Assembly (NCBI RefSeq): GCF_014652915.1
Contig: NZ_BMZS01000011.1
Coordinates: forward strand, 186,001 to 250,000
Reading direction: 5' to 3'
Source of the DNA: Thalassobaculum fulvum
GTDB lineage: Bacteria > Pseudomonadota > Alphaproteobacteria > Thalassobaculales > Thalassobaculaceae
Length of the DNA: 64,000 nt
How positions within the stretch are numbered: position 1 is the stretch's first letter; every line of letters begins with the position of its first letter. Shown here one piece after another: positions 1 to 8,224 of this stretch. A model generated the notes under the pieces. The model was not told the origin of the DNA. It was given only the letters and a program-made list of their open reading frames with translations, and searched no databases. A program made the translations under genes and the position numbers.

Positions 1-1
1 C

Positions 2-289
2 ACGCTGTTCGAGCGGATCGCCCGGGGCGAGGTGTTCTCGGAGGCCGGCGCCCGGGCCCTGCGCGACTTTGCGCTGGCGGTGCTGGTGCAGGCGGCGCTG
101 AAGCCGGTGGCCCATACCCTGTCGGTGCTGGTGCTGACCATCGCGAACCCGCCGGGCCAGCGGCAACTGGCGATCGCGCTCGGCTCCGACGACGTCGCCG
201 CGGTGCTGATCGGGCTGGTGTTCCTGGCGGTCGCCTGGGTCCTGCGCGAGGGCCGGCGGATCGCCGACGAGAACGCGTTGATGATCTGA
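2..289 (+). CDS. DUF2975 family membrane protein, C-terminal part (5' end outside window)
   Basis: The frame is open from the left edge, so only the last 95 codons are seen. The visible part begins LFERIARGEVFSEAG and continues into two hydrophobic segments, the pattern of the DUF2975 integral membrane family. That family typically sits directly upstream of a small Cro/C1-type HTH gene, as here (next start 16 bp downstream), which supports the call. Its biochemical role is not known. The ATG at position 32 is internal and is not taken as the start. Confidence 0.7.
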   Translation, partial: TLFERIARGEVFSEAGARALRDFALAVLVQAALKPVAHTLSVLVLTIANPPGQRQLAIALGSDDVAAVLIGLVFLAVAWVLREGRRIADENALMI

Positions 290-304
290 CCGGCGGCCCG
301 GGGC

Positions 305-529
305 ATGCGGATCGTCGTCAGGCTCGACGTCATGCTGGCGCGTCGCAAGATGCGCTCGAAGGATCTGGCCGAGCGGATCGGGATCAGCGAGACCAACCTG
401 TCGCTGCTGAAGTCCGGCAAGGTGAAGGGCATCCGGTTCGCCACCCTCGAGAGGCTGTGCGAGGCGCTGGACTGCCGGCCGGGCGATCTGCTGGACGTCG
501 AGCCGGGGCCGGGATCGGAGGAGCCATGA
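305..529 (+). CDS. XRE/Cro-C1-type HTH regulator (YozG-like small protein)
   Basis: A 74-residue protein that is almost entirely one helix-turn-helix domain: the recognition region is around residues 20-40 (LAERIGISETNLSLLKSGK), followed by FATLERLCEALDCRPGDLL, typical of YozG-type Cro/C1 proteins. It follows the DUF2975 gene by 15 bp, the usual family pairing. It probably regulates its own operon, though the target is inferred. Its stop codon overlaps the next start (ATGA). Confidence 0.85.
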   Translation: MRIVVRLDVMLARRKMRSKDLAERIGISETNLSLLKSGKVKGIRFATLERLCEALDCRPGDLLDVEPGPGSEEP

Positions 530-720
530 CCGCGCTGCGTGCCTTGGCCGTGCTGGCCGTCGGTCTGCTTGCGGCCGCCTGCAGCGACACCGTGCCGACA
601 CGCCGGGCGCTTGCCGATCTCGCCCGCAGCGCCTGCCGGGGTGTCGGTTCCTGCACGGTGGTGTGCGGCGACGGCTCGACCCTCGACGGCCGGCCGGTCG
701 CGGCCCGCTGCCGCCCCTGA
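526..720 (+). CDS. small secreted lipoprotein, unknown function
   Basis: A 64-residue protein with an N-terminal hydrophobic signal (MTALRALAVLAVGLLAAAC) ending in an LAAAC lipobox, so the mature protein should start at Cys19. The mature 46 residues contain three further cysteines and no recognised domain. The start overlaps the upstream HTH stop (ATGA), implying translational coupling. The family is not recognised. The alternative upstream in-frame start near 457 would bury the signal peptide and was not used. Confidence 0.6.
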   Translation: MTALRALAVLAVGLLAAACSDTVPTRRALADLARSACRGVGSCTVVCGDGSTLDGRPVAARCRP

Positions 721-727
721 CCCGGTT

Positions 728-1936
728 CTAGTCCGCGGCGCGGTTCAGGCGGTCCAGGCCGAAGCGGGCGACGAAGGCCAGGACGCAGCACGCCGCCACC
801 ACCGCGCACATCGCCAGCGGGGTGCCGTCGTGCAGCAGGCCGACCAGGGCGCTGGCGCCGGCGCCCAGGCCGAACCGGACCGCGCCGAACAGCGCCGAGG
901 CGGCGCCGGCGCTGGCCGGGAACCGGCCCATCAGCCGGGCGGTGCAGTTGGCGGCGACCGGGGTCTGCACCCCGACCACCAGCAGCAGTGGCACCGCTAC
1001 CCCCCACAGCCCGCCGAAGCCGGTCGCGCCGGCCGCCAGCAGCGCCGTGCCGCCGATCGCCGCCAGGACGATCGACAGCCGGGTGATGCGCCGCAGCCCG
1101 GCCTGCCCGACGTATCGGGCGTTCAGGCCGGAGGCGATCAGCAGTGCGGCGACGTTGGCGCCGAACAGCGCCCCGTACCACTGCGGCGGTACGCCGAAAT
1201 ACTCGATGTAAACGAACGGCGTGCCGGTGATGTAGGCGAACATGGCGGCGCTGGTGAAGGCGCCGGATGCCAGGTCGGCGAGCGCGTGCCGGTCGGCCAG
1301 GAGCCGGCCGTACGCCCCGAACGCGCCGAGCAGCCGGATCCCGGCCCGGGCCGAGGGCGGCAGGGATTCCGGCAGCAGGGTCAGGGTCGCCAGCAACCCG
1401 GCCGCCCCGAACGCCGCCAGCACATGGAAGATCGTGCGCCAGTCGGCGACCAGCAGGATCTGGCCGCCGATCGTGGGCGCGGCCAGCGGCGCGACCGCCA
1501 TCACCATCGCCATCAGCGACAGTGCCCGGGCGGCGCCCTCGGTCGAGAACAGGTCCTTGGCGACCGCCCGCGCCAGCGCCGAGGCCGCCCCGCCGCCGAT
1601 CGCCTGCAGCAGCCGGCCCACGGTCAGGGTGCCGATGCCGTCGGCCGCCGCGCACAGGATCGAGGCGAGCAGGAACAACGCCAGCCCGGCCGCGATCACC
1701 GGCCGCCGCCCGAACCGGTCGGAGATCGGTCCGTAGACCAGCATGCCGAGCGCGAAGCCGAGCAGGAACACGGTGATGGTCTGCTGCACCTCGGCGGCCG
1801 GGGCGGCGAGGCTCGCGGCGATGTCCGGCAGGCTCGGCAGGTACATGTCGACCGCCAGCGGCCCGACCATCACCAGCGAGCCGAGCAGCACGATCAGCGA
1901 CCGGCCCGGGGCCGTGGGCGAGGCGGGGGTCGTCAT
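728..1936 (-). CDS. MFS multidrug exporter, Bcr/CflA family
   Basis: A 402-residue protein with about 12 hydrophobic segments, the expected size for the DHA1 Bcr/CflA drug:proton antiporters. The N-terminal TM1 region has VDMYLPSLPDIA, and the loop between TM2 and TM3 carries the MFS signature YGPISDRFGRRPVI. The ATG at 1936 was chosen because the open frame upstream lacks homology-like sequence and the hydrophobic TM1 begins about 10 residues in. It is divergent from the cytochrome gene. The drug substrate cannot be predicted. Confidence 0.9.
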   Translation of the reverse strand: MTTPASPTAPGRSLIVLLGSLVMVGPLAVDMYLPSLPDIAASLAAPAAEVQQTITVFLLGFALGMLVYGPISDRFGRRPVIAAGLALFLLASILCAAADGIGTLTVGRLLQAIGGGAASALARAVAKDLFSTEGAARALSLMAMVMAVAPLAAPTIGGQILLVADWRTIFHVLAAFGAAGLLATLTLLPESLPPSARAGIRLLGAFGAYGRLLADRHALADLASGAFTSAAMFAYITGTPFVYIEYFGVPPQWYGALFGANVAALLIASGLNARYVGQAGLRRITRLSIVLAAIGGTALLAAGATGFGGLWGVAVPLLLVVGVQTPVAANCTARLMGRFPASAGAASALFGAVRFGLGAGASALVGLLHDGTPLAMCAVVAACCVLAFVARFGLDRLNRAAD

Positions 1937-2090
1937 ACGGTCTCCGCAGCGGAAGCAGGGGCGGCACCGGATAGCACGCGCAGTCGGCTCTCGACGACCG
2001 CCCTCGCGCGGGTCGACGGATCGCGATTGCACCGGACGTGGAATTTATGGCCTGTATCGCCCGTGGGGAGAGGCGTGGAGGCAACAAGAA

Positions 2091-2927
2091 ATGTTTCTGA
2101 GAATAGCCATGATGGCCGGTGTCCTGGCGGCGGGCTGGAGCCTGCCGGCGGACGCCGAGACCCCGGTCGAACGGGGGCGCTACCTGGTCGAGTCGATCGC
2201 CGGATGCGGCAACTGCCACTCGCTGCAGGACGCGAACGGACCGATCCCCGGCAAGGAGTATGCCGGCGGCCCGCCGATCCAGGATGCGGCGTTCGACGCC
2301 TGGCCGGCCAACATCACCCCGGACGAGGAGACCGGGATCGGTTCCTGGACCGATGACGAGATCGTCCGGGCGATCCGCGAGGGCGTCACCCGCGACGGGC
2401 GCGTCATGGGCCCGCCGATGCCGTTCTGGCTGTACCGCGGCATCGCAGACGACGACGCGAAGGCAATGGTCGCCTACCTGCGGACCGTCAAGCCGGTGAA
2501 GAACAAGGTGCCGGCGAGCGTCTACCGGATGCCGCTGCCGCCGAGCTGGGGGCCGGCGGTGTCCGGCGTCGAGGCGCCGCCGCGCTCCGACAAGGTCGCC
2601 TATGGCGGCTACCTGGCCGGGCCGGTCGGGCACTGCGTGGAGTGCCACACCCCGATGACCGACAAGGGTGGGCTGGACATGGCCCGCGAGGGGGCCGGCA
2701 CCCGCGAGTTCCCGGGACCGTGGGGCACTTCGATCTCGCGCAACATCACCCCGGCGGCGCTCGGCGACTGGACCGATGCCGAGATCAAGCGGGCGATCAC
2801 CCAAGGGGTCAGCCGCGACGGCACGCGCCTGATGCCGCCGATGGGCTTCGGCTTCTACGCCAGGATGACCGACGCCGACCTGGACGCGCTGGTCGCCTGG
2901 ATGCGGTCGCTGAAGCCGGTGGACTGA
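2091..2927 (+). CDS. di-haem c-type cytochrome, periplasmic
   Basis: A 278-residue protein with a Sec signal peptide (cleavage likely after ADA, near residue 22) and two covalent haem motifs: CGNCH at residues 39-43 and CVECH at 182-186. Candidate axial methionines occur in the MGPPMPF and LMPPMGF segments. The two halves are similar, with WTDDEIVRAIREGV matching WTDAEIKRAITQGV, so it looks like an internal duplication of a cytochrome c domain of the kind that serves periplasmic dehydrogenases. The start at 2091 has a GGAGG-like ribosome site. No dehydrogenase partner is adjacent, so the electron donor is unknown. Confidence 0.88.
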   Translation: MFLRIAMMAGVLAAGWSLPADAETPVERGRYLVESIAGCGNCHSLQDANGPIPGKEYAGGPPIQDAAFDAWPANITPDEETGIGSWTDDEIVRAIREGVTRDGRVMGPPMPFWLYRGIADDDAKAMVAYLRTVKPVKNKVPASVYRMPLPPSWGPAVSGVEAPPRSDKVAYGGYLAGPVGHCVECHTPMTDKGGLDMAREGAGTREFPGPWGTSISRNITPAALGDWTDAEIKRAITQGVSRDGTRLMPPMGFGFYARMTDADLDALVAWMRSLKPVD

Positions 2928-2939
2928 CCGGGGGCGGCG

Positions 2940-3434
2940 ATGACCGACGGCCCCGTGCTTGGCGAAAGCCGTACCCGGACCCTGCTGATCGTGGCGCACG
3001 CGCCGTCGCCGAATACGAGGCGGCTGCGCGATGCGGTGGTGGCGGGGGCCGGCGAGGCCGGGGCCGACGGCATCGACGTGCGTGCGGTGGCGCCGCTGGA
3101 GGCCGGGCCGGACGACGTCCTGGCCGCCAGCGCCGTCATCCTCGGCACGACCGAGAACCTCGGCTACATGAGCGGCGCCCTGAAGGACTTCTTCGACCGC
3201 ACCTACTACCCGGTGCTGGAGGGGACCCAGGGCCTGCCCTACGCGCTGTACATCCGCGCCGGCCACGACGGCACCGGGACGAGGCGCGGGGTCGAGACCA
3301 TCGTCACCGGCCTGCGCTGGAAGCCGGTGTGCGAGCCGGTGCTGTGCCGCGGCGCGTGGCAGGACGGCTTCGAGGACAAGTGCCGGGAGCTCGGCATGCT
3401 GATGGCCGCCGGCCTCGACGCCGGGGTGTTCTGA
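2940..3434 (+). CDS. flavodoxin-like / NAD(P)H-dependent FMN reductase family protein
   Basis: A 164-residue protein of flavodoxin fold. The N-terminal strand and phosphate-binding loop is LLIVAHAPSPNTRRL, and the central flavin-contact segment is VILGTTENLGYMSGALKDFFDRTYYP, typical of flavodoxin-family NAD(P)H reductases. It follows the cytochrome gene by 12 bp and precedes a TPR gene by 2 bp, so the three are probably cotranscribed, although no functional link is evident. Confidence 0.8.
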   Translation: MTDGPVLGESRTRTLLIVAHAPSPNTRRLRDAVVAGAGEAGADGIDVRAVAPLEAGPDDVLAASAVILGTTENLGYMSGALKDFFDRTYYPVLEGTQGLPYALYIRAGHDGTGTRRGVETIVTGLRWKPVCEPVLCRGAWQDGFEDKCRELGMLMAAGLDAGVF

Positions 3435-3436
3435 GC

Positions 3437-4012
3437 ATGGACCCGGCTGCCGCCTTCGCCCGGGCCGTCCAGGCCGGGAACTGGCCGGCCGCCGAGCGGG
3501 CGCTCGGGGTGCTGTTGGGAACCGATCCCGGCAACCCCGCCGTGCTGTACAACCGCGGCCTGGTACTGCGCCGGCTCGGGCGCCTCGCGGACGCCGTCGC
3601 CGCCCACGACGCCGCGCTGGCCCGGGCGCCGGAGCACGTCAACGCGATGTTCGAGCGCGCCTCCTGCCTGCTGGAGCTCGGCCGGCCGGGCGAGGCCGAG
3701 GCCGGGTTCGGCGCCTATCTGGAGCGCCAGCCGGACGACGCCGACGCCCGCCTGAACCGGGCGCAGGCCCGCCTGCGGCTAGGCCGACCCGATGACGCGC
3801 TGGCCGACCTGGACGGCCTCGACGAAACCGATCCCGCGGTGCGCCTGGCCCGCGCCGAGGCCCTGCGCGACCTGCGCCGGCTCGACGAGGCGGAAGCGCT
3901 GCTGGCGCCACGGCCGGGCGACGGGCCGGAGCTGCGGGCCGCGGCCCTCAAGGTGACGACCCAGGGGGCGGCGGGCAAGGTGCGGCTGCGACCGACTTCC
4001 TGGGTGCTGTAG
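3437..4012 (+). CDS. tetratricopeptide-repeat protein
   Basis: A 191-residue soluble protein made of about four TPR units. Examples of the helix pairs are AVLYNRGLVLRRLGRLADA, NAMFERASCLLELGRPGEA and DARLNRAQARLRLGRPDDA. There is no signal peptide and no additional domain, so it is probably a cytoplasmic scaffold. The ATG at 3437 lies 2 bp after the preceding stop. The last 20 residues diverge from the repeat pattern. Confidence 0.8.
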   Translation: MDPAAAFARAVQAGNWPAAERALGVLLGTDPGNPAVLYNRGLVLRRLGRLADAVAAHDAALARAPEHVNAMFERASCLLELGRPGEAEAGFGAYLERQPDDADARLNRAQARLRLGRPDDALADLDGLDETDPAVRLARAEALRDLRRLDEAEALLAPRPGDGPELRAAALKVTTQGAAGKVRLRPTSWVL

Positions 4013-4028
4013 CCCGTCACTCCCATTC

Positions 4029-4172
4029 TTGACGTCATCCCGGACCGGGTCGCCGCAGGCGAAACGGATCCGGGACCCACGCCGTGACGAGCGCTGGCGG
4101 CTGCGAATGCTGATGGTAGCAGGTGGATCCCGGCTCTCCGCGGCGTTGCCGCTCCGACCGGGATGACGTCAA
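4029..4172. repeat. double-hairpin intergenic repeat, copy 1
   Basis: A 144 bp element with perfect 15-bp outer arms, TTGACGTCATCCCGG at 4029-4043 and its complement at 4158-4172. Inner arms ending GGATCCGGGACCCAC and starting GTGGATCCCGGCTC lie between them. It sits between the ends of convergent genes. The same motifs recur at six other intergenic sites in the window. Confidence 0.75.
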
Positions 4173-4205
4173 TGGAGGGGGAGGCGATTGGCCGGTACGA
4201 TGGGG

Positions 4206-4913
4206 CTACCCCGGCCCCTCGCGGAAATCCTTCCGATACACCCCGGGATCGGCGCCCAGCGCCTCCTCGACCGCCCGATGCGCCGCGACCCGCTCATCGT
4301 CCATCTCCTCGACCACCAGCTCCAGCGCCTCGCGGCGCACCGGGATGGCCTGGGCGACCGGGGTGCCGGCCGTCAGCACGCCCTCGAACTCCGGGTCGGT
4401 CCACAGTGCCGGGAAGTGCACCAGCCCGTCGCGCCAGCGGTCGCAGTCGACCAGCCCCGACAGGGTGCGGAACGGCAGGTCCTCGCGGTTCAGCGGGTGG
4501 GTGAACAGCACCGACCAGCCGTCCGGCACCTCGACCGTCCAGAAATTGCTGAACTTCACCGCGAACTGCCCCTCGGGCAGGCGCAGCGGCACGCCTTCCG
4601 CCTGCTCGGGCAGGTGCAGGCCGATCGGCGAGCGGGTGTGCCCGAGCTCCGGGTGGCGCGGCGCGTCCCAGTCCCAGGACAGCTCGCCGCCCCGCACCGT
4701 CAGGTCGGCGGCCAGCGGGAACAGCACGCCGGCGCCGAGCGCGTCGATCAGCGGCGGGCAGTGCTTGAGGGTGCGCACCTCGGCCCCGGCCAGCGCTGCG
4801 CTGGCGACCGTCGAGGGCATGGTCTTCAGCCAGTCGGGCAGGGCGGTGCGCGCCGGCACCGGGGCCGGCACGCGCGACGAGAATCCCGGCAGGCAGCGCA
4901 CCACGAACCGCAT
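4206..4913 (-). CDS. conserved hypothetical protein (possibly DUF6065-like)
   Basis: A soluble protein of about 235 residues with no signal peptide or membrane segment. Notable conserved-looking blocks are PVPARTALPDWLKTMPS near the N terminus, VKFSNFWTVEVPDGWSVLFTHP in the middle and VLTAGTPVAQAIPVRRE near the C terminus. I associate this layout with uncharacterised DUF6065-type proteins, but that is from memory. The ATG at 4913 is preferred; a TTG at 4949 would add 12 proline-rich residues. It lies 45 bp behind the polyamine-type ABC operon on the same strand and may be cotranscribed. Confidence 0.6.
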   Translation of the reverse strand: MRFVVRCLPGFSSRVPAPVPARTALPDWLKTMPSTVASAALAGAEVRTLKHCPPLIDALGAGVLFPLAADLTVRGGELSWDWDAPRHPELGHTRSPIGLHLPEQAEGVPLRLPEGQFAVKFSNFWTVEVPDGWSVLFTHPLNREDLPFRTLSGLVDCDRWRDGLVHFPALWTDPEFEGVLTAGTPVAQAIPVRREALELVVEEMDDERVAAHRAVEEALGADPGVYRKDFREGPG

Positions 4914-4958
4914 GGGCGGCACTGGAGCAGCCGGCGCCGGAACGGTCAACCGGCGCCG

Positions 4959-5843
4959 TCAGGCGGCGGCCTTGCGTGCCAGCTCGCGGCGGCGGGCCAG
5001 CGTCCAGATCACCGCGGCGGTCACGGTGAACACCACGAACACCACGCCGATGGCGTTGATCACCGGCGACAGCCCGAAGCGCATGCGCGAGCCGATCTCG
5101 GTCACCAGCGTCCAGGACCCGCCGATCGCGAAGAAGGTGGTGTTGTAGTTCTCGATCGACTGCAGGAACGCGATCACCGCGCTGGTCGCGATGGTCGGCA
5201 TCAGGAACGGCAGGGTGATGCGCCGGAACACCATGAAGCTGGAGGCGCCGAGGTCGAGTGCGGCCTCCTCCAGCACCCGGTCCTGGCGCTGCAGCCGGGC
5301 CATGAACATCAGCATGCAGTACGAGGCGATGAAGGTGCCCTGGGCGATCATGGTGGTCAGCAGCCCGGCCTCCAGCGCGAAGTAGTCGCGCCAGAAGATC
5401 ATGGTCGAGACGCCGAGCACGATGCCGGGGGTCAGGATCGGCGACACCAGCAGGGTGTAGAGCAGGGTGGTGGCGCGGGTCTCGAGCCGGGTCAGCACCA
5501 GCGCGCCGGACAGGCCGAGCGGGATCGAGATGACGATCACCCCGGCGGCGATCGCCAGCGAGTGCCCGAGGCCCTGGATGAACCGGTCCTCCTGCGGCAG
5601 GCCCTTGACCACCAGGTTGCCGGCGGCGTCGGTGCGGCCGGTGAACCAGTCCAGGGTGAAGCCGCGCCAGTCGGTCACCGACGGGGTGTCGTTGGCGTTG
5701 AACGCCGCCAGCACCATGATCAGCAGCGGCAGGAACAGGTACAGGAAGAACACCCCGATGTAGACGTTCAGGGCCACGTCGCTCCAGTCGACGGTGAGTC
5801 TGGGCCTGGCGGGCCGGAGCCGGTCGGCGGTAGCCGTCGTCAT
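4959..5843 (-). CDS. ABC transporter permease, spermidine/putrescine (PotC) type
   Basis: A 294-residue inner-membrane permease with six predicted TM helices. The cytoplasmic coupling loop carries the EAA-type motif EEAALDLGASSFMVFRRITLP, which contacts the ATPase. It is the second permease of the operon and overlaps the stop of the first by 4 bp. By family it is paired with a PotB-like partner for polyamine or related cationic substrates; the true substrate is not established. Confidence 0.9.
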   Translation of the reverse strand: MTTATADRLRPARPRLTVDWSDVALNVYIGVFFLYLFLPLLIMVLAAFNANDTPSVTDWRGFTLDWFTGRTDAAGNLVVKGLPQEDRFIQGLGHSLAIAAGVIVISIPLGLSGALVLTRLETRATTLLYTLLVSPILTPGIVLGVSTMIFWRDYFALEAGLLTTMIAQGTFIASYCMLMFMARLQRQDRVLEEAALDLGASSFMVFRRITLPFLMPTIATSAVIAFLQSIENYNTTFFAIGGSWTLVTEIGSRMRFGLSPVINAIGVVFVVFTVTAAVIWTLARRRELARKAAA

Positions 5844-7060
5844 CGCGCGATCTCCCGGACGCTGACGCGGAACAGCGACATCACGGCCAGGATGAACAGG
5901 GTGCAGGCGACCAGCAGCAGCAGCGCCTGGGCCGAGCCGATGTTCCAGTTCCCGGCCTCGAAGTAGTTCCGGTAGATGATCTGGCTGAACCAGTCGGGGT
6001 GCAGCCCCGGCCCGACCAGCCCGGGCACCGAGATCGAGCCGGCCGACAGCATGAAGGTCATGATCGAGCCGACCGCGATGCCCGGCTTGGCGTGCGGCAG
6101 CACCACCCGCCAGTGGATCCGCCAGGTCGAGGCGCCGAGGTCGCGGGCCGCCTCGATCTGGTTGCGGTCCAGGGTCTCGATCGTGTTGTAGATCGGGAAC
6201 ACCATGAACAGGATGTACGCGTAGATCATCACGCAGAACACCGCGCCGTTCGAGGCGACCCAGTGCACCGCCTCGCCCTGGGCGAGGTCGAGGATCCCCA
6301 GCGTGTCCAGGAGCTGGTTCAGGATTCCCCGGTTCGCCAGGATCATCACCCAGGCGAAGATCCGCAGCAGTTCGTTGATGGCGTAGGGGATCACCAGCCC
6401 GAGCATCAGCAGCGCGACGCGTTCCGGGCTGCGGGTCTGCGCCACCGCGTAGGCGATCGGGTAGCACACGAGGAAGCACAGCACGGTCACCGAGAACGAG
6501 TACACCAGCGTCATCCCGAAGATCCGCCAGTGCAGCCCGCTCATGGTGGTGAAGTTGCGCAGCGAGTAGCCGGTCGCCGCCTGCTGCTCGGCCTTGAGGC
6601 GGTCGGCGCGTTCCTTCAGCCCGCCGAGTTGACCCTGCAGCTCGGCCCGTTCGGTCTCCAGGGTCTTCAGGCGCTGTTCCGGCGGGGCCGCCGGCGGGGC
6701 GAGCCCCGGCGTCGGCATGCCGGGCCGCACGACGTTGCTGGAACCGATCTTGGCGCCCGGGGCGAACGGGTTGCTCGGGCTCGGGGCGCCGCCGGCGCCC
6801 GCCGAGCCTCCCCCGGACGCGGCCTGGGCGATCTCCTTCTCGGTCGCGCGGATGTCGAAGTCGATGGTGGCGATGCGCTGCTGGGCGCGCTCCAGCTCGA
6901 GCGCGGCCTGCTGGGCCTCGCCGCCGCGCGGCACGTACACGAAGGCGCGGTCGATCAGGTTCACCTGCGGCAGGATGATCAGGGCGATGATCCAGACCCC
7001 GGTCAGCAGCAGGACCAGACCGGTCAGGAACGGGCCGTAGGTGCGGGTCAGGTTACTCAC
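5840..7060 (-). CDS. ABC transporter permease, PotB type, with large periplasmic coiled-coil insert
   Basis: At 406 residues this is well over 100 longer than ordinary PotB-type permeases (about 285-310). TM1 is at about residues 12-32. Residues 46-163 then form an extra periplasmic segment: a heptad-like helix (48-81), a Gly/Ser/Pro-rich linker (82-127) and a second Glu/Leu/Lys-rich helix (128-162). The remaining TM helices and the EAA loop (EAARDLGASTWRIHWRVVLP) are normal. The GTG at 7060 overlaps the upstream ATPase stop by 8 bp. The insert is in frame and its codon use matches the rest, so it is not a sequencing artefact or a frameshift. Confidence 0.9.
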   Translation of the reverse strand: MSNLTRTYGPFLTGLVLLLTGVWIIALIILPQVNLIDRAFVYVPRGGEAQQAALELERAQQRIATIDFDIRATEKEIAQAASGGGSAGAGGAPSPSNPFAPGAKIGSSNVVRPGMPTPGLAPPAAPPEQRLKTLETERAELQGQLGGLKERADRLKAEQQAATGYSLRNFTTMSGLHWRIFGMTLVYSFSVTVLCFLVCYPIAYAVAQTRSPERVALLMLGLVIPYAINELLRIFAWVMILANRGILNQLLDTLGILDLAQGEAVHWVASNGAVFCVMIYAYILFMVFPIYNTIETLDRNQIEAARDLGASTWRIHWRVVLPHAKPGIAVGSIMTFMLSAGSISVPGLVGPGLHPDWFSQIIYRNYFEAGNWNIGSAQALLLLVACTLFILAVMSLFRVSVREIAR

Positions 7061-8141
7061 TGGCGAGCTGCCCGGCGCGCAGCACCAGCGCGTCCTCCGC
7101 CGCGAACCCGATGCGCTGCCGGCCGTCCAGCCGTCCGGCGGCGTCGCCGACATTGGTCAGGTGCATCACCACCGGCCGGCCGCCGGCCCGCAGGAACACG
7201 TTGACGAACGGACCCTCGAGATCGCGCCGCTCGACCTCGGCGTCGAGCTGGTTGTCGATTTCGGGGTGCCCTTCGGCAAGCGCGATCCGCTCGGGACGCA
7301 CGAACAGCATGGCCTCGTCGTGCTCGGCCAGCCCATCGGCGTTGACCCCGACGAACCGGCCGGCCGGGGTCTCGACCCGGGCATGGCCGTTCGCCACCCC
7401 GACCACCCGGCCGCGGAACACGTTGTGCTCGCCCACGAAGGTCGCGACGAACGGCGTCGCCGGGCGGTTGTAGATCGCCTCTGTGGCCGCGACCTGCTCG
7501 ATGCGGCCCTGGTTCATCACGGCGACGCGGTCCGACATGGTCAGCGCCTCGCCCTGGTCGTGGGTGATGTAGACGAAGGTGATGCCGGTCTTGCGCTGGA
7601 TCGCCTTCAGCTCGGCGCGCATGTGCTGGCGCAGCTTGAGGTCGAGCGCCGACAGCGGTTCGTCCAGCAGCAGCACCGCCGGCTCGACGGCGAGCGCCCG
7701 GGCCACCGCGACGCGCTGGCGCTGGCCGCCGGACAGGGCCGCCGGCATCTTGTCGGCCTGGCCGGGCAGCGCCACCAGCTCCAGCAGCTCCTCGGCCCGG
7801 CGCCGCCGCTCCGCTTTCGGCACGCCGCGCGCCTCCAGCCCGAAGGCGACGTTCTCCCAGACCGTCATCAGCGGGAACAGCGCCAGGTTCTGGAAGATCA
7901 GGGCGGTCGGCCGGCGGTTCGGGCCGAGGTCGGTGACGTCGCCGTCGCCGATCCGGATGCGCCCGGTGCTGGGCCGCAGGAAGCCCGAGATCATCCGCAG
8001 GATGGTCGTCTTGCCGCAGCCCGACGGGCCGAGGATCGAGAAGAACTCGCCGCCGCGGATCGTCAGGTCGGTCGGATGGACGGCGACGAAATCGCCGAAC
8101 CGCATCGACACGTCCTGCAGCGCGACCTCGTTGCCCTGCAT
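7053..8141 (-). CDS. ABC transporter ATP-binding protein, PotA type
   Basis: A 362-residue ATPase with Walker A GPSGCGKTTILR, ABC signature LSGGQRQRVAVARAL, Walker B LLLDEPLSALD and switch histidine in ITHDQGEAL, followed by a C-terminal TOBE-type regulatory domain (about residues 240-362). This is the CUT1/PotA arrangement. It energises the two permeases encoded downstream. The start at 8141 has a strong GGGGAG ribosome site. It is separated from the binding-protein gene by a stem-loop. Confidence 0.93.
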   Translation of the reverse strand: MQGNEVALQDVSMRFGDFVAVHPTDLTIRGGEFFSILGPSGCGKTTILRMISGFLRPSTGRIRIGDGDVTDLGPNRRPTALIFQNLALFPLMTVWENVAFGLEARGVPKAERRRRAEELLELVALPGQADKMPAALSGGQRQRVAVARALAVEPAVLLLDEPLSALDLKLRQHMRAELKAIQRKTGITFVYITHDQGEALTMSDRVAVMNQGRIEQVAATEAIYNRPATPFVATFVGEHNVFRGRVVGVANGHARVETPAGRFVGVNADGLAEHDEAMLFVRPERIALAEGHPEIDNQLDAEVERRDLEGPFVNVFLRAGGRPVVMHLTNVGDAAGRLDGRQRIGFAAEDALVLRAGQLASE

Positions 8142-8179
8142 GCTTCCACTCCCCCGCGGAAGGTTCTCGGAAACCGGTT

Positions 8180-8206
8180 CGGCCGGGCGGCGGATCCGCC
8201 CGGCCG
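8180..8206 (-). terminator. stem-loop between binding-protein and ATPase genes
   Basis: Perfect 11-bp stem (CGGCCGGGCGG with its complement) around a 5-nt loop, in the 83-bp gap after the binding-protein stop. No U-tract follows, so it is likelier an RNA-stabilising or attenuating hairpin than a full terminator. Confidence 0.5.
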
Positions 8207-8224
8207 TGATACCCGGCCGACCGA

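Noticed and set aside
539-2356. A 605-codon plus-strand open frame opposite the exporter gene
   Set aside because: It is Gln/Arg/Gly-rich antisense of a clear MFS gene and runs out of frame into the cytochrome gene.
384-3266. A 960-codon open frame on the minus strand
   Set aside because: It crosses the HTH, exporter and cytochrome genes, is Arg/Pro/Gly-rich without domains, and is a typical antisense or shifted frame in GC-rich DNA.
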